Shown: positions 44,611 to 58,198 of the stretch, in pieces
Layout of the letters: every line of letters begins with the position of its first letter
Position numbering within the stretch: position 1 is the stretch's first letter
Origin: Conoideocrella luteorostrata
Taxonomy: Eukaryota; Ascomycota; Sordariomycetes; Hypocreales; Clavicipitaceae
DNA: 64,000 nucleotides
NCBI GenBank assembly: GCA_032433595.1
Contig: JASWJB010000046.1
Location: forward strand, 124,001 to 188,000
Reading direction: 5' to 3'
The notes under the pieces: model-generated
Told to the model about the DNA's origin: nothing
What the model saw: the letters and a program-made list of their open reading frames with translations, nothing else
Databases searched by the model: none
Program-made: the position numbers and the translations under genes

Positions 44611-47600
44611 ATGGCGTCCAGCAATCTCATAACGGCGGAGGCGGAATGGAGAGAACAATTCGCTGCCATGCGGGCCGCTCTCGCCGACCTCAAGCTTCCT
44701 GCTGCTCAGTCTGGAGCGGGTGATCTAGATGATGAGGATCTTGAAGGCTACTCGTCTGGGAACAGCGGCCAAGATGTCTGGGACTTCATTTCCGACGACG
44801 AAACGGATGATTACAGCAGTGATCAAGTTCAAGCCGATGCCGACAGCGCCATCCACACCAGTAGAGGTGGCAACTCAAATTGGTTTTTCGACAGATCCGC
44901 AGACATTGCTTCCAAAAACGGCCTTTCGTCAGATGTGTTTCAGAGCCAACTCACAAGCCTGCTTGCATCGGGCCGGTCTGGGGACGAGCTTCAAGCTGAG
45001 CTTACAGACTTGGTTGGATTTGATGACCTTGACTTCATCATTGATGTTCTGTCCAAACAGGACGATATATTAGCTGCCTCCAGTGCCCAGGATCAAAAAC
45101 TTGTCACCAGTGGGCGATTGTTAACCAAAGCAGAACGTGAAGCTGCTCTTCGACGACGGGATTTCGAGCACAAGACGGCGTCTCTCGCTTCCGCCAGCAA
45201 GAAGGAACCGCAGTATCCGCATGTTTACAGGGCGTATCACGCCGGGAATACATTGAGCGTCACAGGAAAGAAGTTTGGTCTTCCGGTTGGACACGAACGT
45301 CGTGAGTTTAAAAAGTACGAGGAATATTTTATTCCAGCTGGACGAAAGGGCAAGCTTCGACCTGGAGAGAAACTTGTGAAGATTTCAGGCCTCGATGGAA
45401 TGTGCCGGACCACGTTTAAGGGATACAAGACGCTTAATCGTATGCAAAGTTTGGTGTTTCCTGTGGCGTACAAGACGAACGAGAATATGCTGATATGCGC
45501 ACCAACCGGTGCGGTAAGTTCATCACCGTCTTGCCAATTGTCCTGCTGAGATGGGCTTACTAATGGTGCACATAGGGTAAAACTGATGCAGCTATGTTGA
45601 CAGTTTTGCATACGATAGGGCAGCATGTTTACCCTAACCCCATGGAGAATTCTAAGGCGACTGAATTTGCGGTCAATATTGACGATTTTAAAATTGTTTA
45701 TGTGGCTCCCATGAAGGCTCTGGCAGCTGAGGTCACCGAGAAGCTGGGCAAGCGTCTCGCATGGCTGGGCATCAAGTGCCGTGAATATACTGGTGACATG
45801 CAACTGACAAAGTCGGAAATTGTTCAAACTCAAATTATCGTCACCACGCCGGAAAAGTGGGATGTTGTCACCAGAAAGGGTACTGGAGATACCGAGTTGG
45901 TTCAGAAAGTGAGGCTACTCATTATCGACGAAGTTCATATGCTGCACGACGAGCGAGGTGCGGTTTTAGAGTCTCTCGTTGCACGGACGGAACGACAAGT
46001 CGAGAGCACACAGTCACTGATTCGGATTGTCGGTCTTAGTGCCACACTACCCAATTACGTGGATGTTGCCGACTTCTTGAAAGTCAACAAGTACGCCGGT
46101 CTGTTCTATTTTGATGCGACTTTCCGTCCGGTGCCGCTTGAGCAGCACTTTATTGGTGTCAAGGGTAAGGCAGGCTCCAAGGAATCTAAGGAAAACCTGG
46201 ACTGCGTAGCATTTGAGAAGGTTAAGGAAATGCTCGAGAGAGATCATCAGGTCATGGTATTCGTACACTCACGAAGAGACACCATGGTCACGGCAAGGAT
46301 GATTCATCAAAAGGCTATTGAACAAATGTGCATGGAGTTACTGGATCCAAGCGGCCATCCCAAATACGAACAGGCTTCTCGTGATATGAAATCATCTCGT
46401 GCGAAAGATATCCGAGATCTTCTTTCCAAGGGAATTGGCATTCACCATGCCGGAATGGCCAGATCGGATAGAAACCTGATGGAGCGGCTTTTTGGCGAAG
46501 GCGTTCTCAAGGTCTTATGCTGTACTGCCACTTTGGCGTGGGGTGTGAACTTGCCCGCTGCTGCCGTCGTCATCAAGGGAACTCAAGTTTATAGTGCCCA
46601 AGATGGTAAATTCGTTGACCTCGGCATTCTGGATGTTTTGCAGATTTTTGGTCGTGCTGGTCGTCCGCAGTTCGAGGATACTGGCATAGGCATGATTTGC
46701 ACAACCCACAACAAGCTACAGCATTACTTGACAGCAGTCACTGAGCAGCAGCCAATCGAGTCAAAGTTCTCTGCGAAACTTGTCGACAACCTTAATGCCG
46801 AGATTGCGTTGGGAACCGTGACATCGATTCAGGACGCGGTACAGTGGATAGGATACTCTTATTTATTTGTTCGTATGCAGAGGAGCCCAACCTCGTATGG
46901 CATTGAATGGGCTGAAATTCGCGACGATCCTAATCTTGTGCAAAGAAGGCGACAGCTGGCGACCCAGGCTGCAAGAACCCTCCAACAATGTCAAATGATC
47001 ATCTTCAACGAAAAGACCGAGGAGCTGCGCAGCAAGGACATTGGTCGTATTGCTAGCCAGTATTACATTCTTCACACCAGTATCCAGGTCTTCAACACTA
47101 TGATGCAGCCACACGCAACAGAAGCAGATGTATTGAGGATGATCAGCATGAGTGGAGAGTTTGACAATATACAATCCCGAGATACCGAAGCAAAGGAGTT
47201 GACACGCCTCAAAGATGACGGTGGTGTCCCCTGTGACGTTGAGGGAGGCATTGATACCCCTCAGTCTAAAACCAATATATTGTTGCAGTCCTATATCTCC
47301 AAACAGCAACTCGAAGACTTTGCGCTGTCCAACGATATGAACTATGTGGCTCAGCAATCTGGCCGAATTTGCAGAGCGTTATTCATGCTGGCGTTGAACC
47401 GAAAATGGGGTCATCAGTGCCTTGTCCTTCTCACCTTGTCCAAGTCGATTGAGAAGAGGATTTGGCCGTTCCAGCACCCTCTCCATCAATTCGATTTAGC
47501 GAAGCCTGTACTGAACCAACTTGACTCAAAGGAAAACTTGACGGTAGAAACCATGAAAGAAATGGACGCCGCGGAGATCGGAGGTTTGGTGCATAATCAT

Positions 47601-50600
47601 AGCGCCGGCAAGACCATTGCCAAGGTTTTGAACAACTTTCCAACGGTACATGTCGAAGCTGAAATTGCCCCCCTGAATCGCGACGTGCTGCGCATCAAGC
47701 TTTACGTTATTCCTGATTTTTTGTGGAAGGATCAAATTCATGGAACGTCAGAATCGTTCTACATCTGGGTCGAAAACTCCGACACAGCCGAGATCTATCA
47801 CCACGAATTCTTCATTCTTAATAGGAGAAAGCTTCATGATGACCACGAGCTGAACTTTACTATTCCCTTGTCAGATCCTTTGCCGACGCAGATCTATGTT
47901 CGGGCCGTGTCTGACAGATGGCTTGGAGCTGAGACTGTAACTCCCGTGTCCTTCCAACATCTCATCCGTCCAGACACTGAGAGCGTGTATACCGATCTTC
48001 TCAACTTGCAGCCGCTGCCAATCTCGGCTCTGAAAAACCCGGGCCTAGAAGAGATTTACGCCAAAAGATTCCAATTTTTCAACCCCATGCAGACACAAAT
48101 CTTCCATACCTTGTACCATACACCGGTCAATGTTCTCCTCGGGTCTCCAACAGGCAGCGGAAAGACTGTTGCGGCCGAGCTGGCCATGTGGTGGGCTTTC
48201 CGAGAGCGACCCAAGTCCAAGGTGGTGTATATTGCTCCTATGAAGGCACTAGTCCGCGAACGAGTCAAGGACTGGGGAAAGAGATTGGCTCGCCCGCTGG
48301 GACTCAAGATTGTTGAGCTGACTGGTGATAATACTCCGGACACGAGGACAATCAAAGACGCCGATATCATCATTACGACCCCTGAGAAGTGGGATGGTAT
48401 TTCGCGTTCGTGGCAGACAAGAGGCTATGTGAGGCAAGTGAGCCTGGTCATCATTGATGAGATTCATCTGCTCGCGGGAGATAGAGGTCCCATTTTGGAG
48501 ATTATCGTTTCGCGTAAGTTTGACTACTACATGAACGAGTGAACCGTTATGGCAGGGCGAGGTCGGCACAGGAACGCTAACAAGTCATGATAATAGGTAT
48601 GAACTACATTTCGTCTTCCACCAAGAACAAAGTTCGCCTGCTCGGCATGTCAACGGCATGCGCCAACGCCACCGATCTAGGCAGCTGGCTGGGAGTCAAG
48701 GAGGGTCTTTTCAACTTCAAGCACTCGGTTCGTCCTGTGCCATTGGAACTGTACATTGACGGCTTCCCGGAAATTCGCGGTTTCTGCCCCTTGATGCAGT
48801 CCATGAATCGACCGACGTTCCTGGCTATCAAGAACCACAGCCCGGACAAGCCGGTGATTGTGTTCGTTGCATCCCGTCGACAGACTCGTCTGACAGCCAA
48901 GGACCTCATCAACTTCTGCGGCATGGAGGACAACCCACGTCGATTCCTGCGCATGGACGACGAGGAAGACCTCCAGCTCAATCTAGCGCGGGTCAAGGAC
49001 GACGCGCTCAAAGAAGCCATCAATTTCGGCATCGGCCTCCATCACGCCGGTCTCGTCGAGTCGGACCGTCAGCTGTCCGAGGAGCTCTTCCTCAACAACA
49101 AGATCCAAATCCTCGTGGCAACCAGCACGCTTGCCTGGGGGGTAAACCTGCCTGCGCACCTGGTCGTTGTGAAGGGCACACAGTTCTACGACGCCAAGAT
49201 CGAGGGATACAAGGACATGGATCTCACCGACGTGCTTCAGATGCTCGGCCGAGCCGGTCGTCCGCAGTTCGACAACTCCGGCGTGGCCCGCATCTTCACG
49301 CAGGATTCCAAAAAGGACTTCTACAAGCACTTCCTGCACACAGGCTTCCCCGTAGAGTCGTCCCTCCACGCCGTCCTGGACAACCATCTCTGCGCTGAAG
49401 TCTCCGCCGAGACCATCATCTCCAAGCAGGACGCCCTGGACTACCTCACATGGACGTTTTTCTTCCGAAGACTCCATAAGAACCCCTCGTACTACGGCCT
49501 GGAGCTCTCCGCCGAGGAGCACAGCACCACCATTGCCGCTCAGCAGCTCGCAAATGAATACATGGTCGAAATGGTCAACAGATCTCTCGACGAGCTCGCG
49601 CAATCTAAATGTGTGGAGGTCTTCCCCAACGGAGATGTCGATCCCACACCTCTCGGCAAGATCATGAGCTACTACTACCTCTCGCACAAGACCATCCGCC
49701 ATTTAGTCCGCCACGCCAGAGCGGACGCCTCCTTCCTGGACGTTCTGTCTTGGATGTCCCGCGCCACCGAGTACGACGAGCTGCCCGTGCGCCACAACGA
49801 AGATCTCGTCAACGACACGCTGTCCGCAAACCTCCCCTATCCAGGCCACGCATTCGGTCTTCCTATGTGGGACCCCCACGTCAAGGCCTTCCTGCTTCTT
49901 CAAGCGCACATGTCGCGCATTGAGCTGCCCATCACAGATTACGTCGGAGACCAGACGTCCGTCCTGGACCAGGCTATTCGTATTATCCAAGCGTCCATCG
50001 ATGTCCTCACCGAGCTTGGATATCTGTCATCGTGTCTGCAGATGATCAAGCTCCTCCAGTGCATCAAATCTGCTCGCTGGCCCACCGACCCAGCCGTTTC
50101 TATCCTCCCCGGCGTCGAACCCGAGACAACGACGGGCAAGGACAATACGCCGCTCCTCTCCCAGATAAGTGCTTTCACACCTCACCAAGTCAACAACCTA
50201 GCCAAGAAGGTCGGTCTCCAGTCATCCCAGCTGCAGTCTCGTTTCGCCCGCGCGGCCTCATTGCTGCCTCACATAGCCGTGTCAACAAGCGATATCACAG
50301 CCCTGTCCATGACGGTCAGCCTCAAGCGCATCAATCCGCTGGTAGACCGCGACGCTCGCATCTACGCACCGAAATTTCCAAAGGCCCAAACGGAAGGCTG
50401 GTTTGTACTCATTGCCGATGTGACTCGCGATGAAGTCCTCGCCGTTAAACGAGTGACGTGGACGAATCCCGGGACCAAATCGCTCGGTCAGGGAAGCGCC
50501 CCATCCGCCAGAGCAGCCATAAGGTTGCCGGAGCCTCAGGGCGGACAAGCCCGGAAAGTAGATGTGTTGGTTGTGAGTGACGGATATGTCGGGCTGGAGC

Positions 50601-50677
50601 ATAGACTCTTGGGAGTGGATATTCCGGCGCCGCCTACAATAACAGACGACGTTGCGGCCAAACAAGCTGGCAAATAA
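44611..50677 (+). CDS. slh1: Ski2-like RNA helicase Slh1/ASCC3
   Basis: Three exons: 44611-45513, 45576-48513 and 48597-50677; 1973 aa. Slh1 (Rqt2; ASCC3 in animals) is the helicase of the RQC-trigger complex that splits collided ribosomes. It has two Ski2-type cassettes, each followed by a Sec63-like domain. Cassette 1: Walker A around residues 297-304 (APTGAGKT, split by intron 1 after GA) and DEVH at 419-422. Cassette 2: GSPTGSGKT at 1157-1165 and DEIH at 1262-1265. The N-terminus (first 130 residues) is acidic and disordered, as in Slh1; Brr2 would be longer and would carry other N-terminal blocks. [20 protein letters not shown] and [20 protein letters not shown] are canonical motifs. Both introns are short and the phases agree. 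Confidence 0.95.
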
Positions 50678-51322
50678 TAGATTGGAATCATACGAGTCGC
50701 CTTTGATGAGAGGTTTCACCTAGGAATTATGCTTGAACGTGCCGGGTATAAATATTATGTAAAAAGCTAAAGGTGTCTTGCGACGCTAGGCCGTCACAGG
50801 CCATAAATATATCGAAATCAAGTGTAATCCGCCAAGCAAGCAAGGAAGCACATGCTGTTGCTCATGAATACCTCGCCATGAAGATTCTTCAATGAAGTCG
50901 CAAAATGAGCTCGTCGCGCGCGTGTTAGAAAATTCATCTATCCAACCCAATAAGAGAACAACCATTCCCGTCCATGAGTGAACATCGCTATAAGATGACA
51001 AAAGAGCAAACCCAATATGATGTTGCTAAAAACACCAAGCAAAGGCTGATTGATGCGTGAAGGGCATCACAAGAACAAACCACCCAAGAGATTGAAACTG
51101 AAGACAAAGCCGAAGTAACACATCATACCAACGATAAACCAAATGACCGTTAAGGAGGGTATCTTTTACCGGGGTTCCCTTCAGCTTCCAAGCTCAGGCC
51201 CAGCCCTTATCCTATGCTGAATAGCCATGTAATCCAAAAGGAGGCCGCATTAGTTTAATTTGAGCCCCGTCTCTGGAGCACTATGGTGGAATCCAAGAAA
51301 CTAGACGTCAAATTGTTGCACC
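50678..51322. other. Intergenic between convergent slh1 and the Rab gene
   Basis: About 650 bp, with both 3' UTRs. No gene seen. Confidence 0.6.
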
Positions 51323-52380
51323 TTAGCAGCATCGTCGACGCCCCTTGGGTGCGTCATCTTGGTCACCTTGATCTTGGGCAGTCGCGCCTGACCTATCCAC
51401 CGTTACCGCAGGTGAGAAGGCAGGTGAAAATAACCAGCTTCTTCGATCGCGTCCCAAACGAAAACTGCCTCTCGGATTGACGCCGTCGAAATATCCACCA
51501 TCCATGCCGGTTTCAAAACCGGGAGTCCCTGGCGTCGCAGTTGCCAACAGGAGCGCTTGTTGCATCTTGCGATTCTGGTCTACCAACTTTCTAGCCACGA
51601 CCCTGAAGACCTCTTCAACCCCTTCGCCGTTCTCTGCGCTGATTTCGTGGCAGGCATCCCATCCAACTTCCTGTCCCCAGAATCCCGAGCTTCTCTTAGA
51701 GCTTGGTGTTCTCGGTTCAACGTTTTGCATGGAGCCGTGGCCGTTAAGAGAGGTGGTCGTTGGCGGAGGCGTGCTACCAACGCCAGGAGCAAGGTTCTCG
51801 GCAACATATGCGATGCAGCGTTCAAAGGGTACCTGTCTAGATGAAGGGTCTCGAGCGACTATATCGGCTTTGGTTCCTACGACATGCAAGACAACGTCGT
51901 TGGGTAAGTTCCGTCTCAGCTCCGTGAGCCAAACGCCCATTTCGTCAAAAGACCGCGCGTCGGTGATACTGTAGCACAGAATACAAGCATTTGCGCCACG
52001 ATAGTATAACCGCGATATAGATCTGAACCTTTCCTGGCCAGCTATGTGGCAGTTAGCTTCGAACAGCACCGTAGGGAACAAAACCCAAATGTGGAGAATA
52101 GTGACGGGTGGCCGGTTTATAGGTGAACCGCAATGACGCAGATAGCCACCGAATGGGGGAGAAATAAGAGGAAGGGGAAGAAAGTACCTGTATCCCAAAT
52201 CTGAAGTCGTACCACGGTGTCGGTGTCGGCATCCACGACACGCTTAGTTAAGAAACTTGCGCCAACAGTAGATGTTATCTGGGCTGGATTAAAGGCGCCT
52301 TTGCAATATCGCATCACGAGGGACGTTTTGCCCACGCCCTGGGCGCCCAGAACCACGATTTTGGCCTCAAGAGAAGACAT
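51323..52380 (-). CDS. Rab-family GTPase with long insert and tail
   Basis: Two exons: 52380-52188 and 52041-51323; 303 aa, compared with 200-220 for an ordinary Rab. P-loop GAQGVGKTS at 12-20, switch II WDTAGQE at 62-68, G4 as TKAD at 121-124 (NKxD in most Rabs), and G5 as EISAEN (usually SAK). The end RRRCC is a double-cysteine geranylgeranylation signal. Between G4 and G5 there are about 75 residues, much more than usual, with a Pro/Ser/Thr-rich part (TPPPTTTSLNGHGSMQNVE). A further 80-residue tail of low complexity precedes the cysteines. It resembles the Rab5/Rab21/Rab24 side of the family by eye, but I cannot place it. Start chosen at MSSLEAKIVVLG. Confidence 0.88.
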
Positions 52381-53322
52381 GACGACGGCCTCTTTTGTGA
52401 TGGGAATTTTTTTGATACGAATATCCAAGGTTCGTATCAGAGGATACGAAGGCAGATTAAACGATTCTTGCTGCCCTTACGCCTGATCGCAGGGCGTAAT
52501 TAGAGTTTGATGGACTCGAGACCAAATGCGGAGCGTGCCGCAGACTACGGAGTAGAGGCGAGGCGGCTGCGGACAAAGCGATGGGGAAAAGCCGGGACGA
52601 GGTGCCTCTGCACAAAGGCAGATGAGGCTTTGTTGCAGAAATGTGAAGGATGCTAATGCCAATGCTAATGCTTATCGCATAATGGTGAGGGCTTCAGCAA
52701 AGCTGTGACGTGGGGACGAGGCTGCTATTGAATTGCTCTCTCATGGTCGTCAGCGGCGATATGTGGGCGCGTGTTGATAATATTTGGTGTCTGGTATCAA
52801 AGAAGGTTTGCGCAGGCTGAGGGGAGGGAGGCGAGAGATAAGAGACGAGCGACGTGCGATGCGAAACGGCCCGCGGAGATTTCCAGCGTGTGAATCGGTC
52901 TGGGCTGCAGGTAGCGGCAGCACCGTCTGAAGCTCCGATACTCTGATTGCAAGAGCAGGTCCCTCGAAGTCTGCTGCTTCCAGGGCGGGAGAAAACGTAT
53001 GTATTGCAGGAGGATGGAGGACGGAGTGGGTGGACGGGAAAGAGTGAGGTGGGCGGATGGTGTTTTGATTATTTGCCCAGAGCGACAGAGTACGGCGTGG
53101 CTTGGTGAGAAAATAGATGGGAGGATGATGCGTGCATGGGGGCGAGCGAGGCGAGCGAGGCGAGACAAGGCGACAGAAGAAAGAAACAAACAACAAAACG
53201 ATAAATATAAAAGTTCATGTCTAACTACGGAGTAACTGGCCAGACAAGAGGGAGCGGGAGATTAGGGCGGGGGTTTCAGCAGGAGATGCAAATCACGACT
53301 CATAAAATGTCTGGACCGATCA

Positions 53323-53339
53323 GTCACGTCACGTCACGT
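53323..53339. promoter_or_regulatory. Tandem CRE-like sites (GTCACGT x3)
   Basis: Three overlapping TCACGT units. TCACGT/ACGTCA is the core of sites bound by bZIP or bHLH factors. It lies about 940 bp from the Rab start and 4.9 kb from the next gene, so its target is uncertain. Confidence 0.4.
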
Positions 53340-53391
53340 TCGAGTCTAGGCCATTGATTTGGTCACGCCGCACATTTGGGACAGGGAGCGG

Positions 53392-53424
53392 GCAGCAGAC
53401 AGCAGACAGCAGACAGCAGACAGT
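53392..53424 (+). repeat. CAGCAGA/AGACAGC tandem repeat
   Basis: About four 7-base units in an intergenic region. Confidence 0.8.
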
Positions 53425-54999
53425 AGGCAGCAAACGGGGCTGGATGGTGGAACAAAGTCGTCTAACAAAAGGGACTGAGGACTGAGGACTTTGGAGGGCG
53501 GCAGCACAGTAATTGCTTCAGCAAGTACGGAGTAATTAAAGTATAGCTACGGAGTACTCCGTACTGTCCTCCGCATAGCAAACAGCACAGCGCAGCACAG
53601 TACACAAGGTCGGCGCTGAGCAATTCAATAGTTACTGCTGCACATTAGCAGCCCCTCCCCCCCCCGGCCGGTCCCTCCCTCCCAATCCAGTGGGGTTTCC
53701 GGGGGTGTTCCAGCCGCGCGAGGAGTGCTGTAACTGCGGAGTGCGGAGTGCGCAGCTGGCAGTTCGCTGCAGGAATGTAGAGCTTCGACCGCTGATTCGC
53801 TCTGCATTGGCTGCATCGCGCTTCCACGTTCAGTTCCACTACAACGGCGCCGATTGTGGTATAACCGGACAGCCTGCGTCTGCTTGCGGGCTTGACAGGT
53901 TCGTTCGTACAAGAAATCGTGCATCCATTATTACCAGGATTGAAGTTCAAAAGAGGAGCGGGGCAGCAAGACGGATAAGGTGCGTGCCCGTACTCGCTAC
54001 CTTTCAAATGAACTACCAAAAGACTCATTATTGAAAGAATGGCTGAATAAAGTTTTTGTTCTTTTCTCTGTCCCAAATCCGACATCTCCATTCTGTCTCG
54101 CCCCATTATGCAAGATGCGAGCTGCATGTCGACGTCATAGCCGCATGTGCCCATCGGCTCCGCCTGTTGTATATTCATTGCTAGCGCCGCGATTCAACTG
54201 CTCAGCAGCTGCCCCAAACTCAGCTGTACGTCCAACCACCCAGCATCAGCCTCCGGGCATTCCACACTTACACCGCCTCTCATCACCATTCTTATCGTAT
54301 ACGGAGTACTATATACGGAGTCAGTAGATTGATTTCCTGGTTCTGGAGGACCCGACCTTCACCTTAATCCGGAAGTTAGTTAACTAATCTCCTGCAGTTT
54401 ACCTCGATTCGAGTCGGCTAACTCGCGAATTGAGAGCCCAGAGTTGGGTCGGGTCCAAGCTGTAGTATATTGTTTCTGACCAACAGCTCAAAGCTCGTTT
54501 CGCACAGCGTTGCGAATTACAACTCGCAATGCGGCATCAAACTGAGGACAGCTGAAGTATTTGAGGCTGATCAAAACGTTGGCGGGTCCTCCCCAATGGT
54601 TGTCATTTAACCAGCTTGACAGCCTTTCTCAGACCCGGTGAAATTTTCTACGCGATGGCGCTGGCTTACTCTGTGAGGTACATATCACACCGTTTATACC
54701 ACATGCAAAGAATTTTCCTAGCTACTTGGAGGGCAGACCGGTAGAGTATCTTTTTAACTATATTTTCCCGTTGCTTTTTACAGTAAGAATGTAGATCTCG
54801 AACGACGGAACGATTATATGACGAATACACACAGCATTTAGAAAGCTTGACAAGAGCACTCAGCTAAGCGACAACCAAGCTGCGCGACGCAGCTTACAAA
54901 CTCCGCTACCCTACGCACTCAGATTCGTGCACTTGTATTCAAGTGAGCGTGTTATAAGTGGGCGATCCCACAATAAATGTACTGGCATTGCGTGCAACA

Positions 55000-55020
55000 A
55001 CACAGGGAGTTTCCCTGTGT
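55000..55020. repeat. Perfect 9-bp inverted repeat
   Basis: ACACAGGGA and TCCCTGTGT separated by GTT form a perfect hairpin in the AT-rich, gene-free block. No neighbouring CDS uses it as a terminator. It could be a piece of a decayed mobile element. Confidence 0.5.
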
Positions 55021-58000
55021 ATTCGATTCGATTTCTTAGGTAGGTCGAGAAGCCGCTTATAAGCTATAAAGCGTATAAATTAGCGTCTCAGGAACAGTCG
55101 TGTCAATTGCAACACCTGCTAGTTTTGCCTCTCCACGGTTTATATCTATTACATTTGGCGTAAAGATAAACGTTTGTGGCTGCTAACAAGTACTTTTGAG
55201 TGTATTCACGGTTTGCACGTGCTGGGCGATGGCTATCCTTACTTGCATAGAAGCCGCTGTTGATGGACACCCAATGGAGCCTCAACTGGCCAATCGGACC
55301 ACATCAGAAACAGAGCCTGCCACAACAAATAGTCTGCTCATGATATTATATTAAGCTTACGCTGAAATACACCTGCTATTATTCTGAAATTTCCAATATG
55401 ATCCACTATGTAAGCAGCATAACGTAGGTTGCTGGAATAAGCATTGACCAGCTCTTGGAAAATGTCCCAAGAGATATTTCATTGCTGTTACGATGAGAGC
55501 TGTTGATTTTGCCAGCTATCCGCCAAGCTCTAACGTATACAAGCAGCTCGAGGAACGGGTGGTCAGATGAATTTGTTTACAAGACACAGCATGCTGATAC
55601 AACTTCCAGTCAATTTCGTATTGATGGCCCGCTGCGGGAACTCGCATAACAGGTCTTACGCAATTTTGTGAGAAACCCCCCCCCCCCCACCTAAAAAAAA
55701 ACCAAATGCTAAACCCAGGCATCTATTTAGAAGGCCGAAGAGTGCATCTGGATTGTCTTCTCCTTCAAGCTGCTTTAGCGCAGGGACCAGGCAGTTTTAA
55801 ACACATAGGGGAACGAAGAGCACAGCTAAACACTATCTACTCATAATGGCACATATGTCATTACCAGAACATGCCACGGAAGGTCTCCAAGAAAGGATCG
55901 TGGGCAGGTTTGGCATTAAGCTGGCTTTCTTTATCATGGCGGATCATATGCTATGACCTCTTGGATCTACATAGGATTCGCCATCCAAATGGGGGAGACG
56001 GACGTCCGGGTTGTATCTCTTGGCATGATGCAGTTTGCTAATTGACGACATGATACAAGCTATAATTTAACTTAGATTTGTGCATACTATTCAACTCATG
56101 CTCCATACGTGCCGGCCTTCTAACCTGCTTATTACGCCGCATTTCACTGCAGTTCTCACACATGCCTCGATTGGGAAATCAGCCTAGTGAGGCGCCATCC
56201 TTCACTGCAATTTTGACGCACGTCGACCCTGCGGAATCAGCCTCTGTCGAGAACTAGTTCCTCCACTAGCTTGGTCAACATGCACACACTTACTCACGCC
56301 GCAAAAGGCGCAATTTGTGTGGGTATTAGAAAACATCGTCACTTGTGGGTGTAACCTAAATTATAGCCCAAACTCATGGCGTGTAACCTCCATAGTCAAC
56401 GTCGAGAGCGTGGAAAGCATTGAGACAAAGGCATACAACAAGTTGGTTGTTTGCTGCAGTTCTCCAAATCTGGCTCGTCACGCAAGCCTAATGGATTATT
56501 TCCTTGCCTAGGACTAGCTTACACATGGGTTGTCTCCGCTGTTCTGGTCCTCATGAGCGTATGAACGTAGTGGGCGGTCAGCTGGAACTGGTTCGTGTAG
56601 CTGAATTATGATGAGGCGAAGATTTGCAGGCGGAGCCGGATGATATGTTTCCTGAGGACAGACCTTCTTCCGCAAGAGGGGCCGTGCAGTATAGTATTAT
56701 TGGGGGGGGGGGGGAAACTCGCGTATAGTCGCGCTTTAACAAGGTATATAGTACGAGGATTTTCTTATGTATGCATTCCGCATATAGCGAAGTGGTCTGC
56801 CTCATCAACCGCTCAATGCTACACTGTTCCACCATCGTCACATTCGGCCTGATAGCAGAGATGCTCTGGCCCCAATGTGTCGGTTTGCGGTGTGGTTAGC
56901 TACTCCATACTAAGAAAAGATCAAGGGAGGGAATAGAGCCAAGCCAAGCCCAAGACACAGCAACCGCCGCCCAACCGCCGACGTATAGGCGCTGTATCAG
57001 AATCGATAAGATGCAGGGTCTCGAGTGGCTGCCGTCTGGATGAGATGAGAAAACTCTGTACGATGACGCCGCACAAGGCTAGCATGCGATGTCCAATCGC
57101 TGCCATTCGCAAGCGCAAACCTCTTGCCTTGGCTTACCCCTGGTGACTTCGACAGCCAAACGGCAGAGCCGTCCAGACGCCCCGCATCACTGCTGGGGGG
57201 AGCTCTGGTTGTGGCTGGGCATTCAAGCCCCACAAATTGGGCAGGGGGCAGTAACCACTTTCTAGTGGCGGTGACTGACCATCTCGAAGCTTGATTGTCG
57301 AACTAGCTCCCGTGCTACTTGTGTCAGCCAACCAGAATCATCGCTGCCACCACCACCTGTCGACTGTGACGCAACTTTGAACAGGGCAAGTTTGGGCAAG
57401 CGCACACCGCAAGCCGCAAACCGCACGCCAGACACCGGTTGAACCGTTTGCTTTGTTGTCCAAACCACTTTCCTGCGCTTCGTAGAACAGGGGCCTCAGA
57501 TGACACTCATCGCTGTTGTGCTCCATAGGTACGGAGTACACAGGAAGGAGTACATCTCAAGCATTGCCAACTACACGACTGGTGCAGGGGTCACCGCTGT
57601 TCGCTGCCTGTTCTGAGCTTCGTAAAATGTACCGACTCAAGTACCGTTTTTTTCGCGCTGCTGCTCGGGACTTCAACACGCCACCATGCCTTGATTTTTG
57701 GGTCGACGCCAGCTTGCATGCTTGCCAACCAGCAATCATCTCAGACAAGCGAAGCGCCTTCCAAATGCTTGTTTCTGCACCTGCAATGTCGCGCCTTGGT
57801 TGGCTAGATTCGCAAGACAGGACAGGACCTTGTCAACATGATTCAGCCCAGCTGTGCGGGCTTGTCTCGCCTTTTTCGAGTGACAAACTGTGGTTGCATA
57901 CTCCGTAGACGTAATAGAACAAGTACTGGCACGGATTGCCCACCCATGTACCACGCGTAATTAATTCACTGGTCCCTTCATAGTGACCATGGCGCCTTGT

Positions 58001-58198
58001 GCGGTCTTGGTATATAGATAACTAATGCCCCGGCCCATCTGGCACGCACCTGAGTCGCAATCTCAATCCATTCTTGTTTATTGTCCTTACACTTGGTTGT
58101 TCTTGCGCGGGCGTTCATTACACCAAACCCTGTACTATATATTGTCATCACCATCGACATATCAATACGCGACAACAGAGAATAGGTTTGCAGCAAAC

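Larger units (their letters stand above)
52381..58198. other. Long intergenic block with repeats, no supported gene
   Basis: 5.8 kb. 52.4-54.4 kb is GC-rich and contains a GTCACGTCACGTCACGT run (53323-53339), an AGACAGC repeat and several TACGGAGTA copies. 54.4-56.9 kb is more AT-rich with many stop codons and hairpins, as in a decayed repeat, but no transposase domain could be recognised. Homopolymers: C13 at 55676-55688 and G13 at 56702-56714. 56.9-58.2 kb again has many small overlapping frames. I see no protein match. The right end should hold the promoter of the SUR7-like gene. Confidence 0.5.

Noticed and set aside
45237..45833. 198-codon open frame on the minus strand
   Set aside because: Antisense to slh1 exons 1 and 2 and crossing intron 1; no recognisable protein.
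48983..49702. 239-codon open frame on the minus strand
   Set aside because: Exactly antisense to the second helicase half of slh1, in an exon with strong third-position GC bias. The translation has no domain.
52750..53196. 148- and 130-codon minus-strand frames
   Set aside because: Two overlapping frames in a GC-rich, low-complexity stretch, dominated by Pro/Ser/Arg/Leu. Looks like composition effect.
55103..55285. 60-codon minus-strand frame with basic residues, possibly transposase-like
   Set aside because: Too short, no catalytic motif, and I could not connect it to neighbours in any frame.
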